64,000 nucleotides of DNA, taken from VRUE01 sp045805805 (GTDB taxonomy: Bacteria; Actinomycetota; Thermoleophilia; Solirubrobacterales; 70-9). Positions 32,915 through 40,553 of the stretch are shown one piece after another (position 1 is the first letter of the stretch; every line of letters begins with the position of its first letter). The position numbers and the translations under genes are program-made. The notes beneath the pieces were generated by a model, which worked only from the letters and a program-made list of their open reading frames with translations, made no database searches and was not told the DNA's origin. The stretch spans positions 51,858 to 115,857 of the forward strand of contig JBJMKO010000111.1 in assembly GCA_045805805.1 (NCBI GenBank). The letters run 5' to 3'.

Positions 32915-34659
32915 GCGACCCGATCGACGCGGTGACTGCCGGGTACTCGAATCCGCGGCGATCGGGGCGCGAATCCAGGGTGGCGAGCGCTGCGCCCGAG
33001 GTCGTCGTCGACGGCTTCCCTCGCCGCCGCCCGCGCTGGATCGAGATCGCCACCAGTGCCGACCACAAGGACGTCGGCCGGATGATGATCGTCGGCGCGC
33101 TCGGCTTCCTCTTCATCGCCATGGTCGAGCTGCTGCTGATGCGGCTGCAGCTCGCGGTGCCGGAGAACTCGCTGCTCACGCCGGTCACCTTCAACCGCAT
33201 GCTCTCGCTCTACGGGGCGACGGCGATCTTCCTCTTCGCGATCCCGCTGGCCCTGGGCCTCTTCTACTACCTGGCGCCGCTGCAGGTGGGCGCCCGCGGC
33301 ACGGCGCTGCCGCGGCTCGGTCAGCTCGGCCTCTGGCTCTACATCGCCGGCGCGACCGTGCTCTACGCGGGCTTCCTCTTCACCCCGTCCGAGGCCGGCG
33401 TCAACCCCCTGGCGCCACTCTCCGAGCTCGCCTTCCTGCCCAACAATGGCGTCGACGCCTGGGCGGCGGCCAATGGGCTGGCGACCCTCGGGTTCGTCCT
33501 GATCGCGATCAACCTCGTCGCGACCCTGCGCCGCATGCGCGCCCCCGGCATGGCCTGGCGGCGGGTGCCGGTCTTCGCCTGGGCGGCGGCGATCTGCTCC
33601 TGGCTGCTGCTCGTGATCGGGCCGGTGATGCTGGCGGCAATCACGATGCTGCTGATCGATCGCAACTTCGACGGCATCTTCTTCGCCGACGGCTCCGGCG
33701 GCGCGCCCCTGCTCTGGGAGCACCTCAGCTGGATCTTCTACAGCGGTGCCTACATGCTGATCCTGATCATGGCCCTCGGCGCGATCGCCGAGATCGTCCC
33801 GGTCTTCGCCCGCAAGCCGCTCTTCAACCGCGGTGCGATCGTCGGCTCGCTGGTCGCGATCGCCGTGATCGGCACCCTCGCCTGGATGCAGAACATGCTG
33901 ACCTCGCCGATCGGGATCGGCTGGATGTACTTCGCGATGGCGATGTCGCTGGCGCTGATCGTCCCCTTCGGGCTCATCCTCTTCAACCTGATCGCGACGA
34001 TGATCGGCGGCGCCTTGCAGATGCGCGCGCCGCTGCTCTTCGCCCTTGGCGCGATCTCGGCGATCTCGATCGGCCTCGGCTCCGAGATCTGCCACTCGAT
34101 GGTCGCGGTCGCCTGGCGCCTGCATAACACCACCGACGCCACCGCGGCGACCCACTTCGCCTTGATCGGCGGCAGCGTCTTCGGCGGCTTCGCGGCCCTG
34201 CACTACTGGTTCCCGAAGTTGACCGGACGGACGATGGGCGAGACGCTGGCGCGCGCCTCCTTCTGGACGATGGCGATCGGCATCCTGATCGCCTTCGTGC
34301 CGCTCTTCCTCGCCGGCACCGACCACGGCCAGGTCGTCGACGCCTATAAGTTCTTCTCCGGCACCGGCGTCAGCGCCGAGAATCTGATCGCGACGATCGG
34401 CGCCTTCATCCTCGCCATCGGGATCCTGCTGACCCTCGTCAACGCGATCCTCAGCCGCACCGGCGGGGCACGGGCCGGGCACGACCAGTGGGGAGGCGAC
34501 ACGCTCGAGTGGTTCGCGCTCTCGCCGCCCGAGCCGCATAACTTCGACGTACCGCCAGACGTGCGCAGCGACCGGCCGATGCGCGACATCCGCGAAGCGA
34601 TCGCCAACCGCACCCGCCGCGACGAGCGGGCAGCTCGCGAATCGCAGCCGGTAGCCTGA
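32911..34659 (+). CDS. Haem-copper oxidase subunit I-like protein lacking most metal ligands
   Basis: 582 residues with about twelve hydrophobic segments in the CoxA order. Alignment by eye with the true CoxA of this window (41429-43336) shows the low-spin haem His as Y101 (SLYGATAIFLF), the first CuB His as S278 (FYSGAYMLIL for YSHPAVYIM), the CuB His pair as Q327 N328 (WMQNM for WAHHM) and the haem a3 His as A413. Only H415 remains. Neighbouring family landmarks (FARKPLF, HYWFPKLTGR) are intact, so the fold is conserved while redox chemistry should be impossible. Start GTG overlapping subunit II. ctaB follows 4 bp downstream. Confidence 0.85.
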   Translation: MSDPIDAVTAGYSNPRRSGRESRVASAAPEVVVDGFPRRRPRWIEIATSADHKDVGRMMIVGALGFLFIAMVELLLMRLQLAVPENSLLTPVTFNRMLSLYGATAIFLFAIPLALGLFYYLAPLQVGARGTALPRLGQLGLWLYIAGATVLYAGFLFTPSEAGVNPLAPLSELAFLPNNGVDAWAAANGLATLGFVLIAINLVATLRRMRAPGMAWRRVPVFAWAAAICSWLLLVIGPVMLAAITMLLIDRNFDGIFFADGSGGAPLLWEHLSWIFYSGAYMLILIMALGAIAEIVPVFARKPLFNRGAIVGSLVAIAVIGTLAWMQNMLTSPIGIGWMYFAMAMSLALIVPFGLILFNLIATMIGGALQMRAPLLFALGAISAISIGLGSEICHSMVAVAWRLHNTTDATAATHFALIGGSVFGGFAALHYWFPKLTGRTMGETLARASFWTMAIGILIAFVPLFLAGTDHGQVVDAYKFFSGTGVSAENLIATIGAFILAIGILLTLVNAILSRTGGARAGHDQWGGDTLEWFALSPPEPHNFDVPPDVRSDRPMRDIREAIANRTRRDERAARESQPVA

Positions 34660-34663
34660 CCCC

Positions 34664-35563
34664 GTGAGCGGTGCCGAAACCGCTGTCGTCGCACAGCGCG
34701 CCCCTGCCTTCGTCGCGGTCCTCCGCGACTACGTCACCCTGACCAAGCCGAAGGTGCAGTCGCTGCTGCTGCTGACCACGATCACGACGATGTACGTGGC
34801 CGGCGACCCCTCTGTCGGCCTCGTCGGCCTCGTCTGTCTCGGCGGAGCACTCTCTGCAGGAGGCGCCGGGGCGATCAACCACGCGATCGACCGCGACATC
34901 GACCGGATCATGGCCCGCACCGCCGACCGACCGGTTGCCAGCGGCAGAGTCTCTCCCCAGGCGGCCATCGCCTTCGGGGCTCTACTCGGCTGTGCCTCGT
35001 TCACCCTGCTGGCGCTTGCCGTCAACCCGCTGGCGGCGGCGCTCTCGATCTCCGGCCTGTTCGGCTACGTCTTCGTCTACACACTCTGGCTGAAGCGCAC
35101 GACGCCGCAGAACATCGTCATCGGCGGCGCCGCGGGCGCCGTGCCCCCACTGGTCGCCTGGGCAGCGGTGACGGGCGGGGTCAGCGGCACCGCCTTCTTC
35201 CTCTTCGCGATCGTCTTCTTCTGGACGCCGCCGCACTTCTGGGCCCTCTCGCTGCTGATGAAGGACGAGTACGCGAAGGCCGGCATTCCGATGCTGCCGG
35301 TGGTGCGCGGCGAGGTGGAGACCCGCCGCCAGATTCTCCTCTACACCATCCTGCTCTACGCGGTGACCCAGCTGCCCTTCTGCGCCGGCGGCTTCGGCGT
35401 CGAGTACCTGATCGCCTCGATGACGCTCGGCGCCGGCTTCATCTACTGCGCCGTGCGCCTGCTGCGCAGCGCCGATCGACGCTGGGCGCTGCGCACCTAC
35501 CTCTACTCGCTCGCCTACCTGGCACTGCTCTTCGTGGCAATGCCGCTCGACCGGGTCATCTAG
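34664..35563 (+). CDS. ctaB: Protohaem IX farnesyltransferase (haem O synthase)
   Basis: 299 residues, UbiA-type prenyltransferase. NHAIDRDIDRIMARTADRP is the first Asp-rich motif (N-x-x-x-D-x-x-x-D), KRTTPQNIVIGGAAGAVPP and FWTPPHFWALSLLMKDEYAKAGIPMLP the CtaB-specific blocks, with about eight membrane segments. It farnesylates haem B to haem O, which CtaA (37.7 kb) converts to haem A for the cox complex at 39.8-44.1 kb. GTG start at 34664, right after the subunit I-like gene, so it is co-transcribed with the ligand-less pair. Confidence 0.95.
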   Translation: MSGAETAVVAQRAPAFVAVLRDYVTLTKPKVQSLLLLTTITTMYVAGDPSVGLVGLVCLGGALSAGGAGAINHAIDRDIDRIMARTADRPVASGRVSPQAAIAFGALLGCASFTLLALAVNPLAAALSISGLFGYVFVYTLWLKRTTPQNIVIGGAAGAVPPLVAWAAVTGGVSGTAFFLFAIVFFWTPPHFWALSLLMKDEYAKAGIPMLPVVRGEVETRRQILLYTILLYAVTQLPFCAGGFGVEYLIASMTLGAGFIYCAVRLLRSADRRWALRTYLYSLAYLALLFVAMPLDRVI

Positions 35564-35576
35564 TAGAAATCCGCCC

Positions 35577-35690
35577 GTGGATCGCGAGACCGCAAGAGCG
35601 AGCATGGCCGCCGGGCTGACTGCCGGGGGCATCGCCGCGGCCGTCTTCGCGCTCTGCTTCGTAGCAGCGATGCTCTACATCGCATCGTGA
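35577..35690 (+). CDS. 37-residue single-helix protein in oxidase operon
   Basis: GTG at 35577, TGA at 35688-35690. The product begins VDRETARASMAAGLTAGG, then one membrane helix IAAAVFALCFVAAMLYIAS. It overlaps the next gene's GTG by 4 bp (GTGA) and follows ctaB by 13 bp, so it is within the operon. Small single-helix subunits are common in oxidases; assignment here is inference from location and topology. Confidence 0.65.
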   Translation: MDRETARASMAAGLTAGGIAAAVFALCFVAAMLYIAS

Positions 35691-35980
35691 GCCCGGAGCA
35701 CCGCCACATCCCCGAGCCGGGAGAGTTCGTCTACCCGCCGCGCTCGTCCTGGGCGCCCATGATCTTCGGCTTCGCCCTGGCCCTGACCGTCTGCGGCATC
35801 TTCGCCGAGGGATTCATGGTGCGCGGCTGGATCTACTCGATCATCGGCGGCACAGTCGCCCTCTTCGCGCTGCGCAGCATGATCAAGGACGCGACCCGCG
35901 GCTATTTCCGCCTGCCGCGCAAGCAGCACACCCGCGGTGCGGTGTTGCCGGTCGAACAGATCTCCCCTCCGCGTTCTTAG
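35687..35980 (+). CDS. Small two-helix protein, possible oxidase subunit IV-type
   Basis: 97 residues: a hydrophilic start (PEHRHIPEPGEFVYPPRSSW), helices APMIFGFALALTVCGIFAEG and GWIYSIIGGTVALFAL, and a basic tail with RGYFRLPRKQ. The architecture and location in the operon resemble actinobacterial oxidase subunit IV (CtaF), although sequence identity is not claimed. GTG start overlapping the 37-residue gene. A strong hairpin cluster follows its stop. Confidence 0.6.
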   Translation: MSPEHRHIPEPGEFVYPPRSSWAPMIFGFALALTVCGIFAEGFMVRGWIYSIIGGTVALFALRSMIKDATRGYFRLPRKQHTRGAVLPVEQISPPRS

Positions 35981-36006
35981 CGGTCGAGATTCGAAGCCGC
36001 TGGGGT

Positions 36007-36035
36007 AGAGGGAGCCTGGCCGCCAGGCTCCCTCT
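36007..36035. terminator. Strong hairpin after oxidase-like operon
   Basis: Perfect 14-bp arms AGAGGGAGCCTGGC / GCCAGGCTCCCTCT with a 1-nt loop, 27 bp after the stop of the subunit IV-like gene. Probably a terminator, though a U-tract is absent. Confidence 0.7.
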
Positions 36036-36125
36036 CGACACGCCCCGATAGACCGAGAGCTTCGAAAAGCGAGACCGGCGCTCAAGGTTGAAGAAGCTTC
36101 AAGGCCGAAAAGGGCGCCCACATCC

Positions 36126-36172
36126 TTCCGGTGCGCTTTATGGACCCCATAGGTGCATAAAGCGCACCGGAA
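36126..36172. repeat. Dispersed palindrome family A, copy A2
   Basis: Perfect 17-bp arms TTCCGGTGCGCTTTATG and CATAAAGCGCACCGGAA, with loop containing CCCATAGG. Nearly identical in the arms to A1, 30 kb away. Confidence 0.9.
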
Positions 36173-36205
36173 CCGCTTCCGGAAGCTTGTCCCCGCTTCG
36201 AGAGC

Positions 36206-36353
36206 CCTGGCGGGTGTGCCTCTGCGGGAATGTCGCCGAAGGCGGCGGAAATGCAATCCGATGCCTGCGCGGGTGTAGCCCGCGCACCTCATCCCGTCGC
36301 TACGCGCCATAGGCGCGGGCGACGTCAATTCCCGCAGAGGCACACCCGCCAGG
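36206..36353. repeat. Long inverted repeat K (26-bp perfect arms)
   Basis: Left arm 36206-36231 (begins CCTGGCGGGTGTGCC) and right arm 36328-36353 (ends GGCACACCCGCCAGG) are perfect complements over 26 bp. A second stem (GTCGCC/GGCGAC) and an internal hairpin GCGCGGG...CCCGCGC lie inside. 148 nt overall, like a small non-autonomous element, and it ends 33 bp before the stop of the CBS gene. Confidence 0.85.
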
Positions 36354-36386
36354 CCCCACCAACCGCGCCCGCAAAACATGACCGAG

Positions 36387-36788
36387 TCAGTCCGGACTCA
36401 TCCCCGACGTCGCACCCTCGCTCGTCCAGACCCTGACGATGTCGCGCATCGAGAGCACCCCGACCAGCTCGGGACCGTCGTAGACGACGAGGTGGCGGAT
36501 GCCGCGGCGCGACATCTCGGCCGCGGCGCGCTCCAGGCTCCAGTCCGGCGAGGCGGCGATCACGCTGTCGCTCATGTGGTCGGCGACGCGCTCCGCGTCT
36601 GGGTCCTCGCCGTGCCCGAGCGAGGTCAGGATGTCGCGCTCGGTGACGATGCAGGGGCCGGGCGCGGCGTCGTCGTCGACCAAGGCCGCACCGGTGCCCT
36701 TCTCGGTCATCATCGTCGCCGCCTCTCGCAGAGAGTGCGTCGGGCCGACGGTCAGGACCACCTCCGACATCCCTTCCCGTACAAGCAT
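36387..36788 (-). CDS. CBS-domain pair protein
   Basis: 133 residues, two tandem CBS motifs: SLREAATMMTEKGTGAALVDD ... VTERDILTSLGHG, then SLERAAAEMSRRGIRHLVVYDGPELVGVLSMRDIVRVW. CBS pairs bind adenosine nucleotides and usually sense energy status. The ATG at 36788 has GGAGGGA about 8 bases upstream. Divergent from the cytochrome c gene, inside the respiratory locus. Confidence 0.9.
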   Translation of the reverse strand: MLVREGMSEVVLTVGPTHSLREAATMMTEKGTGAALVDDDAAPGPCIVTERDILTSLGHGEDPDAERVADHMSDSVIAASPDWSLERAAAEMSRRGIRHLVVYDGPELVGVLSMRDIVRVWTSEGATSGMSPD

Positions 36789-36911
36789 CTGCCGTCTCCC
36801 TCCGTGGTTCGCGAGTTCGTGTGAATCGCCTCAAGCCTACCCGACGGGCACGCCTGCACAAGCCGCTTTCACGTAGCCCCGGCATATAGACTCCGCCGCG
36901 CTTTGCGCCGT

Positions 36912-37619
36912 ATGCCCAAGCTCTCGAATCCAATCCGCCTGCTGCTCGTCCTCGCCGCCCTCGCCGCGGTGGCGCTTTCCGCGTCGGGCTGCGGCACGAG
37001 CAGCGCCGATCCCACCCGAGGCAGGGTCCTCTTCGTCCAGAAATGCGGCGTCTGCCACGCTATGGCGGAGGCCGGCACCACGGCGCAGATCGGCCCCAAC
37101 CTCGACGACGCCTTCGCCGCCGCCCGCGCGGCCGGTGAGGGTGGCGGCACGGTGGAAGGCGTGGTCAAGGCCCAGGTCGAGTACCCGCGGCCGAGCAACA
37201 ACGACCCGGCGGTCTCGATGCCCGCCGACCTCGTCACGGGCCAAGACCTCGAGGACGTCGCCGCCTACGTCGGCCTCTACGCCGGCGTTCCAGGCGCGGC
37301 ACCGCCGAAAGTCCCGGGGGGGCCCGGCGCCCAGGTCTTCGCCAACAACGGCTGCGGCGGCTGCCACATCCTCGCCGCGGCGGGCTCCGGCGGCGTCACC
37401 GGACCCAACCTCGACGAATCCCTGCCCGGCCAGACCGCGGCGATGGTCAAAGAGTCGATCGTCGACCCCAACGCCCACATCGCCAAGGGCTACCCGGCCA
37501 ACGTGATGCCGGCCAACTTCGAGACGATCATCTCGGCGAGCGAAATCGAACAGCTCGTCCAGTACCTGATCTCCTCGACCGCCAAGGGCGGCGGCTCGAA
37601 ACAGAGCAAAGGCGGCTGA
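36912..37619 (+). CDS. Dihaem cytochrome c lipoprotein
   Basis: 235 residues. A lipoprotein signal peptide (LLVLAALAAVALSASGC, lipobox LSASGC) would anchor it outside the membrane. Two class I haem sites are present: CGVCH near residue 45 and CGGCH near residue 152, each in its own domain, with candidate axial Met in VSMPADL and NVMPANF. It is the likely electron donor to the CoxABC complex encoded at 39.8-44.1 kb. The ATG at 36912 is preferred to a TTG nine bases upstream. Confidence 0.92.
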   Translation: MPKLSNPIRLLLVLAALAAVALSASGCGTSSADPTRGRVLFVQKCGVCHAMAEAGTTAQIGPNLDDAFAAARAAGEGGGTVEGVVKAQVEYPRPSNNDPAVSMPADLVTGQDLEDVAAYVGLYAGVPGAAPPKVPGGPGAQVFANNGCGGCHILAAAGSGGVTGPNLDESLPGQTAAMVKESIVDPNAHIAKGYPANVMPANFETIISASEIEQLVQYLISSTAKGGGSKQSKGG

Positions 37620-37623
37620 GGCC

Positions 37624-37647
37624 CCAGCGGCCGCGAACGGCCGCTGG
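37624..37647 (+). terminator. Hairpin between cytochrome c and ctaA
   Basis: Perfect 10-bp arms CCAGCGGCCG / CGGCCGCTGG with CGAA loop, 4 bp after the cytochrome c stop. It may terminate or attenuate transcription into ctaA. Confidence 0.65.
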
Positions 37648-37665
37648 CATCATCCCGAGGCACGA

Positions 37666-38634
37666 ATGCGCGCGCGCTTCAGCATCACGCCTCAGCACTA
37701 CGCCACGGTGGCGCTGGTCGCCCTCGGGGCACTCTCGCTGATCGTCCTCACCGGGGCGGGCGTGCGCCTGACCGGCTCTGGACTCGGCTGTCCGGACTGG
37801 CCCAAGTGCTACGGGCAGACGGTGCCGCCGCTCGACACCCACGCCGTGATCGAGTACGGCAACCGGGTCCTCACCGGCTTTGTCGGCTTCGCCGTGATCG
37901 CCGCCAGCGTGCTCGCCTGGTTCCGGCGGCCCTTCCGCCGGCACCTGGCGCTGTTCGGGGCGCTGCTGCCGCTGGGTGTGATCGGCCAGGCGATCCTCGG
38001 CGCCCTCGTCGTCAAGCATCACCTCGCCCCCGGCCTGGTGATGAGCCACTTCATCCTCTCGATGCTGCTGCTCGACGCCTCCTTCGCCCTCGCCTGGTGC
38101 TCGCGGTACGAGCCCTGGGAGCGGCGGCGTTCCAGTGACCCGCTCGGCGTCTGGGCGGTGCGCGGGCTGATCCCGCTGGGGCAGCTGACGATCGCTGCCG
38201 GCACCGTCGCCACCGCTTCCGGGCCGCACGCTGGGGCCCACGCGGGACAGCTCGTCCGCCGCTTCGACTTCGAGGGTGCAGGGACGCTCGAATGGGTGGT
38301 GCAGCGCCACGCGGTCCTCGCCGGCCTCTTCGGCCTCGCCACGATCGGCGTCTGGCTCCTCCTGCACCGCCCCGGGGGCGACCGCAGGGCCTTGCGACCG
38401 CTGACCGCAGTGATCGGCCTGCTCGCCCTCCAAGGCCTCGTAGGGGGCCTTCAGTGGTGGCTGAAGCTCCCCTCGGAGATCGTCTGGGTCCACGTTGTCC
38501 TCGCCATCGTCACCTGGCTGGCAATACTCTGGGCCGTCGCGACCGCGGGGAGATTGGAGCCGCGTGACGAACCAGCGGCTCAGCCCGGAGCCAAAACGAC
38601 CGAAGCCATGACCCCGGTACTGACCAAGAGCTGA
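37666..38634 (+). CDS. ctaA: Haem A synthase
   Basis: 322 residues with eight hydrophobic segments. VLTGAGVRLTGSGLGCPDWPKCYGQ is the CtaA signature near residue 25, with the conserved Cys pair; EYGNRVLTGFVG has the conserved Glu-x-x-x-Arg, and His residues in VKHHLAPGLVMSHF and VVQRHAVLAG are haem ligands. It oxidises haem O to haem A. The gene follows a hairpin after the dihaem cytochrome c gene and shares the respiratory locus with ctaB. Confidence 0.93.
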   Translation: MRARFSITPQHYATVALVALGALSLIVLTGAGVRLTGSGLGCPDWPKCYGQTVPPLDTHAVIEYGNRVLTGFVGFAVIAASVLAWFRRPFRRHLALFGALLPLGVIGQAILGALVVKHHLAPGLVMSHFILSMLLLDASFALAWCSRYEPWERRRSSDPLGVWAVRGLIPLGQLTIAAGTVATASGPHAGAHAGQLVRRFDFEGAGTLEWVVQRHAVLAGLFGLATIGVWLLLHRPGGDRRALRPLTAVIGLLALQGLVGGLQWWLKLPSEIVWVHVVLAIVTWLAILWAVATAGRLEPRDEPAAQPGAKTTEAMTPVLTKS

Positions 38635-38644
38635 CTGAAACCGT

Positions 38645-38935
38645 TCAGAGCTGGGTGGCGATGAGGCCCAGCATCGCCGAGAACATCGAAGCAGCAAGCA
38701 CGAGGATCGCTCTCTGGGTCGCGTCGAAGCGGGCGTTCATCGATTCGAATCGACGGTCCATCGATTCGAATCGACGGTCCATCGCGTCGAAGCGTCTCTC
38801 CATTCCGTCGAAGCGGTGGTCCATCTCCGAGCGAATCGCGAGAAAGCCCTCGTCGGTACGACGGCCAAGCTCGCCGACCTGATGCTTCAGGTCGTCCATG
38901 CGGTCGTCGGTCCAGCTCGAGGTCATCGACTCCAT
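38645..38935 (-). CDS. Coiled-coil protein with heptad repeats and C-terminal helix
   Basis: 96 residues. A long coiled coil built from near-identical seven-residue units (HRFDGME, RRFDAMD, RRFESMD, RRFESMN, ARFDATQ, residues 40-74) is followed by a single membrane helix (AILVLAASMFSAMLGLIAT). This is a tail-anchored rod, like phage or XhlA-type coiled-coil anchors and related bacterial proteins. Exact DNA repeats (ATCGATTCGAATCGACGG twice at 38738-38780) show recent repeat expansion. Convergent with ctaA. Confidence 0.75.
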   Translation of the reverse strand: MESMTSSWTDDRMDDLKHQVGELGRRTDEGFLAIRSEMDHRFDGMERRFDAMDRRFESMDRRFESMNARFDATQRAILVLAASMFSAMLGLIATQL

Positions 38936-39001
38936 TTTGACAGGCTAGAAGACAGAACGTTTCGTGTGGTGCGCTAAATCACGCGGTTCTGCAAAAAATC
39001 G

Positions 39002-39652
39002 TCACGAAACTGTACGCTCGGCTGCCAGGTCGACTACGACGTGGCTGATCGGCAGGTCGATCTGCTCGCGAGCGCGCTCGACGACCCCGCGCTCGAGCCA
39101 GCGCGAGCGCTCGGGCGGGTGGGTCGAGATAACGATCTCGTCGGCAGGAAAGACCCGCAGGGCGTCCTCGATCGCGACGTTGGGGTCGGAGTCGCCGATC
39201 TTCCCCTTCGCCTTCAAACCAAGCTCGCCCAGTGCGATCAGCGACAGCTCCATCCGCTGCCGAGCCAGCTCCATCGCCTCGTCGACGTCGGAGGCCCAGT
39301 GCGATGCTCGCGAGGCCACCAGGGCCGGGGTGACGACGAGGATCGTGCAACGCCTGTTTCCGCAGCGCTCGCGGATCTCCTCGAGCAGCGCCGTTCCTCC
39401 CACCGTCTCGTTGGCGACGACGAGGATCCGGTGCTTGCCATCCCCACCCAGGGTGACCTGCACCTGCCGCGCCAGCCTGCCCTGCGAGCTGCGATAGGCA
39501 GCGCCGATCCCAACGCCGATCAGGACCCCCATCCAGATCAGGCCGACGAGCGGTCTGGTCAGAGCGGCCAGGACCCCCACCGAGGCGCCGCCCATCAGAA
39601 TCACGACGAACCAGCGGAAGGCGTCCGCCTCGGATCTCAGCGGGTTGTGCAT
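39002..39652 (-). CDS. Membrane-anchored UspA-like protein
   Basis: 216 residues. Two membrane segments (RWFVVILMGGASVGVLAAL and GLIWMGVLIGVGIGAAY) precede an alpha/beta domain. HRILVVANETVGGTALLEEI, TILVVTPALVASRASHWASDVDEAMELAR, GKIGDSDPNVAIEDALRVFPADEIVISTHPPERSRWLERGVVERAR show the full motif set: A-N-E-T near the first strand, I-G-D, D-P-x-x-A-I-E-D-A-L and S-T-H-P-P-x-x-S-R-W-L-E. This set recurs in 40554-41432. Likely a nucleotide-binding stress-type module; last gene of the cox operon direction, 117 bp after coxC. Confidence 0.7.
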   Translation of the reverse strand: MHNPLRSEADAFRWFVVILMGGASVGVLAALTRPLVGLIWMGVLIGVGIGAAYRSSQGRLARQVQVTLGGDGKHRILVVANETVGGTALLEEIRERCGNRRCTILVVTPALVASRASHWASDVDEAMELARQRMELSLIALGELGLKAKGKIGDSDPNVAIEDALRVFPADEIVISTHPPERSRWLERGVVERAREQIDLPISHVVVDLAAERTVS

Positions 39653-39669
39653 ATTCCAATTCTCACCCC

Positions 39670-39770
39670 AAGGCGGTGAAAATCAAGCCTGGATAGAACG
39701 CAGGGAGCGTGGCGTGCTCTGCACGCGAGCGACCGGAGGACACCCCCAGGCGCCGACTTGCAGCCGCCTT
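39670..39770. repeat. Dispersed palindrome family D, copy D2
   Basis: Outer arms AAGGCGG (39670-39676) and CCGCCTT (39764-39770), short but complementary; ATCAAG and CTTG add weak pairing. The core at 39705-39732 is identical over 28 nt to D1. Ends exactly at the coxC stop. Confidence 0.85.
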
Positions 39771-40392
39771 AGAGGACGTAGACGGTGAGGAAGACGATGA
39801 TCCACATGACGTCGACAAAGTGCCAGTAGATGCCGGGCACCTCGACGCCGAGGTGGTCTTTCTCCTCGGAGCCGAAATGGCCGCGGAAGGCGCGAATCGT
39901 GGCGAAGCTGAGCAGACAGAGGCCGACGAAGACGTGGGCGCCATGCAGGCCGGTGAGGCCGTAGAAGATCGAGCCGAAGCCGAGGTCGCGGGCGCTGAAG
40001 CCGAGGTGGACGTACTCGTTGACCTGGATGAAGAGGAAGGTGGCGCCGAGCAGCCAGGTCAGCACCAGGCCGAGCTTCAGGCCCGTACGGTTGCCGCGGC
40101 GGATCGACTCCAGCGCGTAGTGGATAGTGAAGCTGGAGGAGACCAGGATCGCGGTGTTGATCCCGGCCACCGCGACCGGCAGCTCGTAGGGGTGGGGCGG
40201 CCAGGTCGCCGGGTCGACGACGACACGGAGGAAGAAGTAGGAGGCGAAGAAAGCGCCGAACAGCATCACCTCGGAGACGATGAAGAGGAAGATCCCCAGC
40301 GTCTGGCGGTCCATGCGCGAGCTCTGGTTAGCCTCCGGCGGCCCGTGATGCTCCTCGTGAGCATGGCCGAGTGTCGCGGTTGCGCTCTCCAT
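39769..40392 (-). CDS. coxC: Cytochrome c oxidase subunit III
   Basis: 207 residues with five hydrophobic segments, the short CoxC form. IFLFIVSEVMLFGAFFASYF, VNEYVHLGF, IFYGLTGLHGAHVFVGL and YWHFVDVMWIIVFLTVYVL are the family blocks with the conserved Glu (SEVMLF) and the final W-H-F-V-D-x-x-W. The His-rich start (LGHAHEEHH) is unusual but not functional evidence. ATG at 40392 with GGGAGGCGG upstream. Downstream of the usp gene in the coxB-coxA-usp-coxC operon. Confidence 0.95.
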   Translation of the reverse strand: MESATATLGHAHEEHHGPPEANQSSRMDRQTLGIFLFIVSEVMLFGAFFASYFFLRVVVDPATWPPHPYELPVAVAGINTAILVSSSFTIHYALESIRRGNRTGLKLGLVLTWLLGATFLFIQVNEYVHLGFSARDLGFGSIFYGLTGLHGAHVFVGLCLLSFATIRAFRGHFGSEEKDHLGVEVPGIYWHFVDVMWIIVFLTVYVL

Positions 40393-40451
40393 CAGTGCCG
40401 CCTCCCGTGGGTACAGCCCGGCTCTGACGAGTGGCTGGGCGTGGATGGCAA

Positions 40452-40497
40452 GTCCAGTGAACGAAGGCGATGCAGCGCATCGGCGAGTTCGCTGGAC
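40452..40497. repeat. Inverted repeat between usp gene and coxC
   Basis: GTCCAGTGAAC (40452-40462) and GTTCGCTGGAC (40487-40497), one mismatch, with a 24-nt loop that is itself partly palindromic (GATGCAGCGCATC). It lies within the operon, so it may tune relative expression. Confidence 0.6.
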
Positions 40498-40553
40498 GCC
40501 GCCAGGCGCGTCCGGACGCCGTCAGAACGGGTTGTACTCGCGTGAGTCGGCAC

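Larger units (their letters stand above)
35981..36386. other. Gene-free stretch filled with inverted repeats
   Basis: About 400 bp between convergent genes with no supportable coding frame. It holds, in order, a 14-bp perfect hairpin (36007-36035), an imperfect repeat with TTGAAGAAGCTTCAA, palindrome A2 (36126-36172) and a long 26-bp-arm palindrome (36206-36353). Listed individually. Confidence 0.8.
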
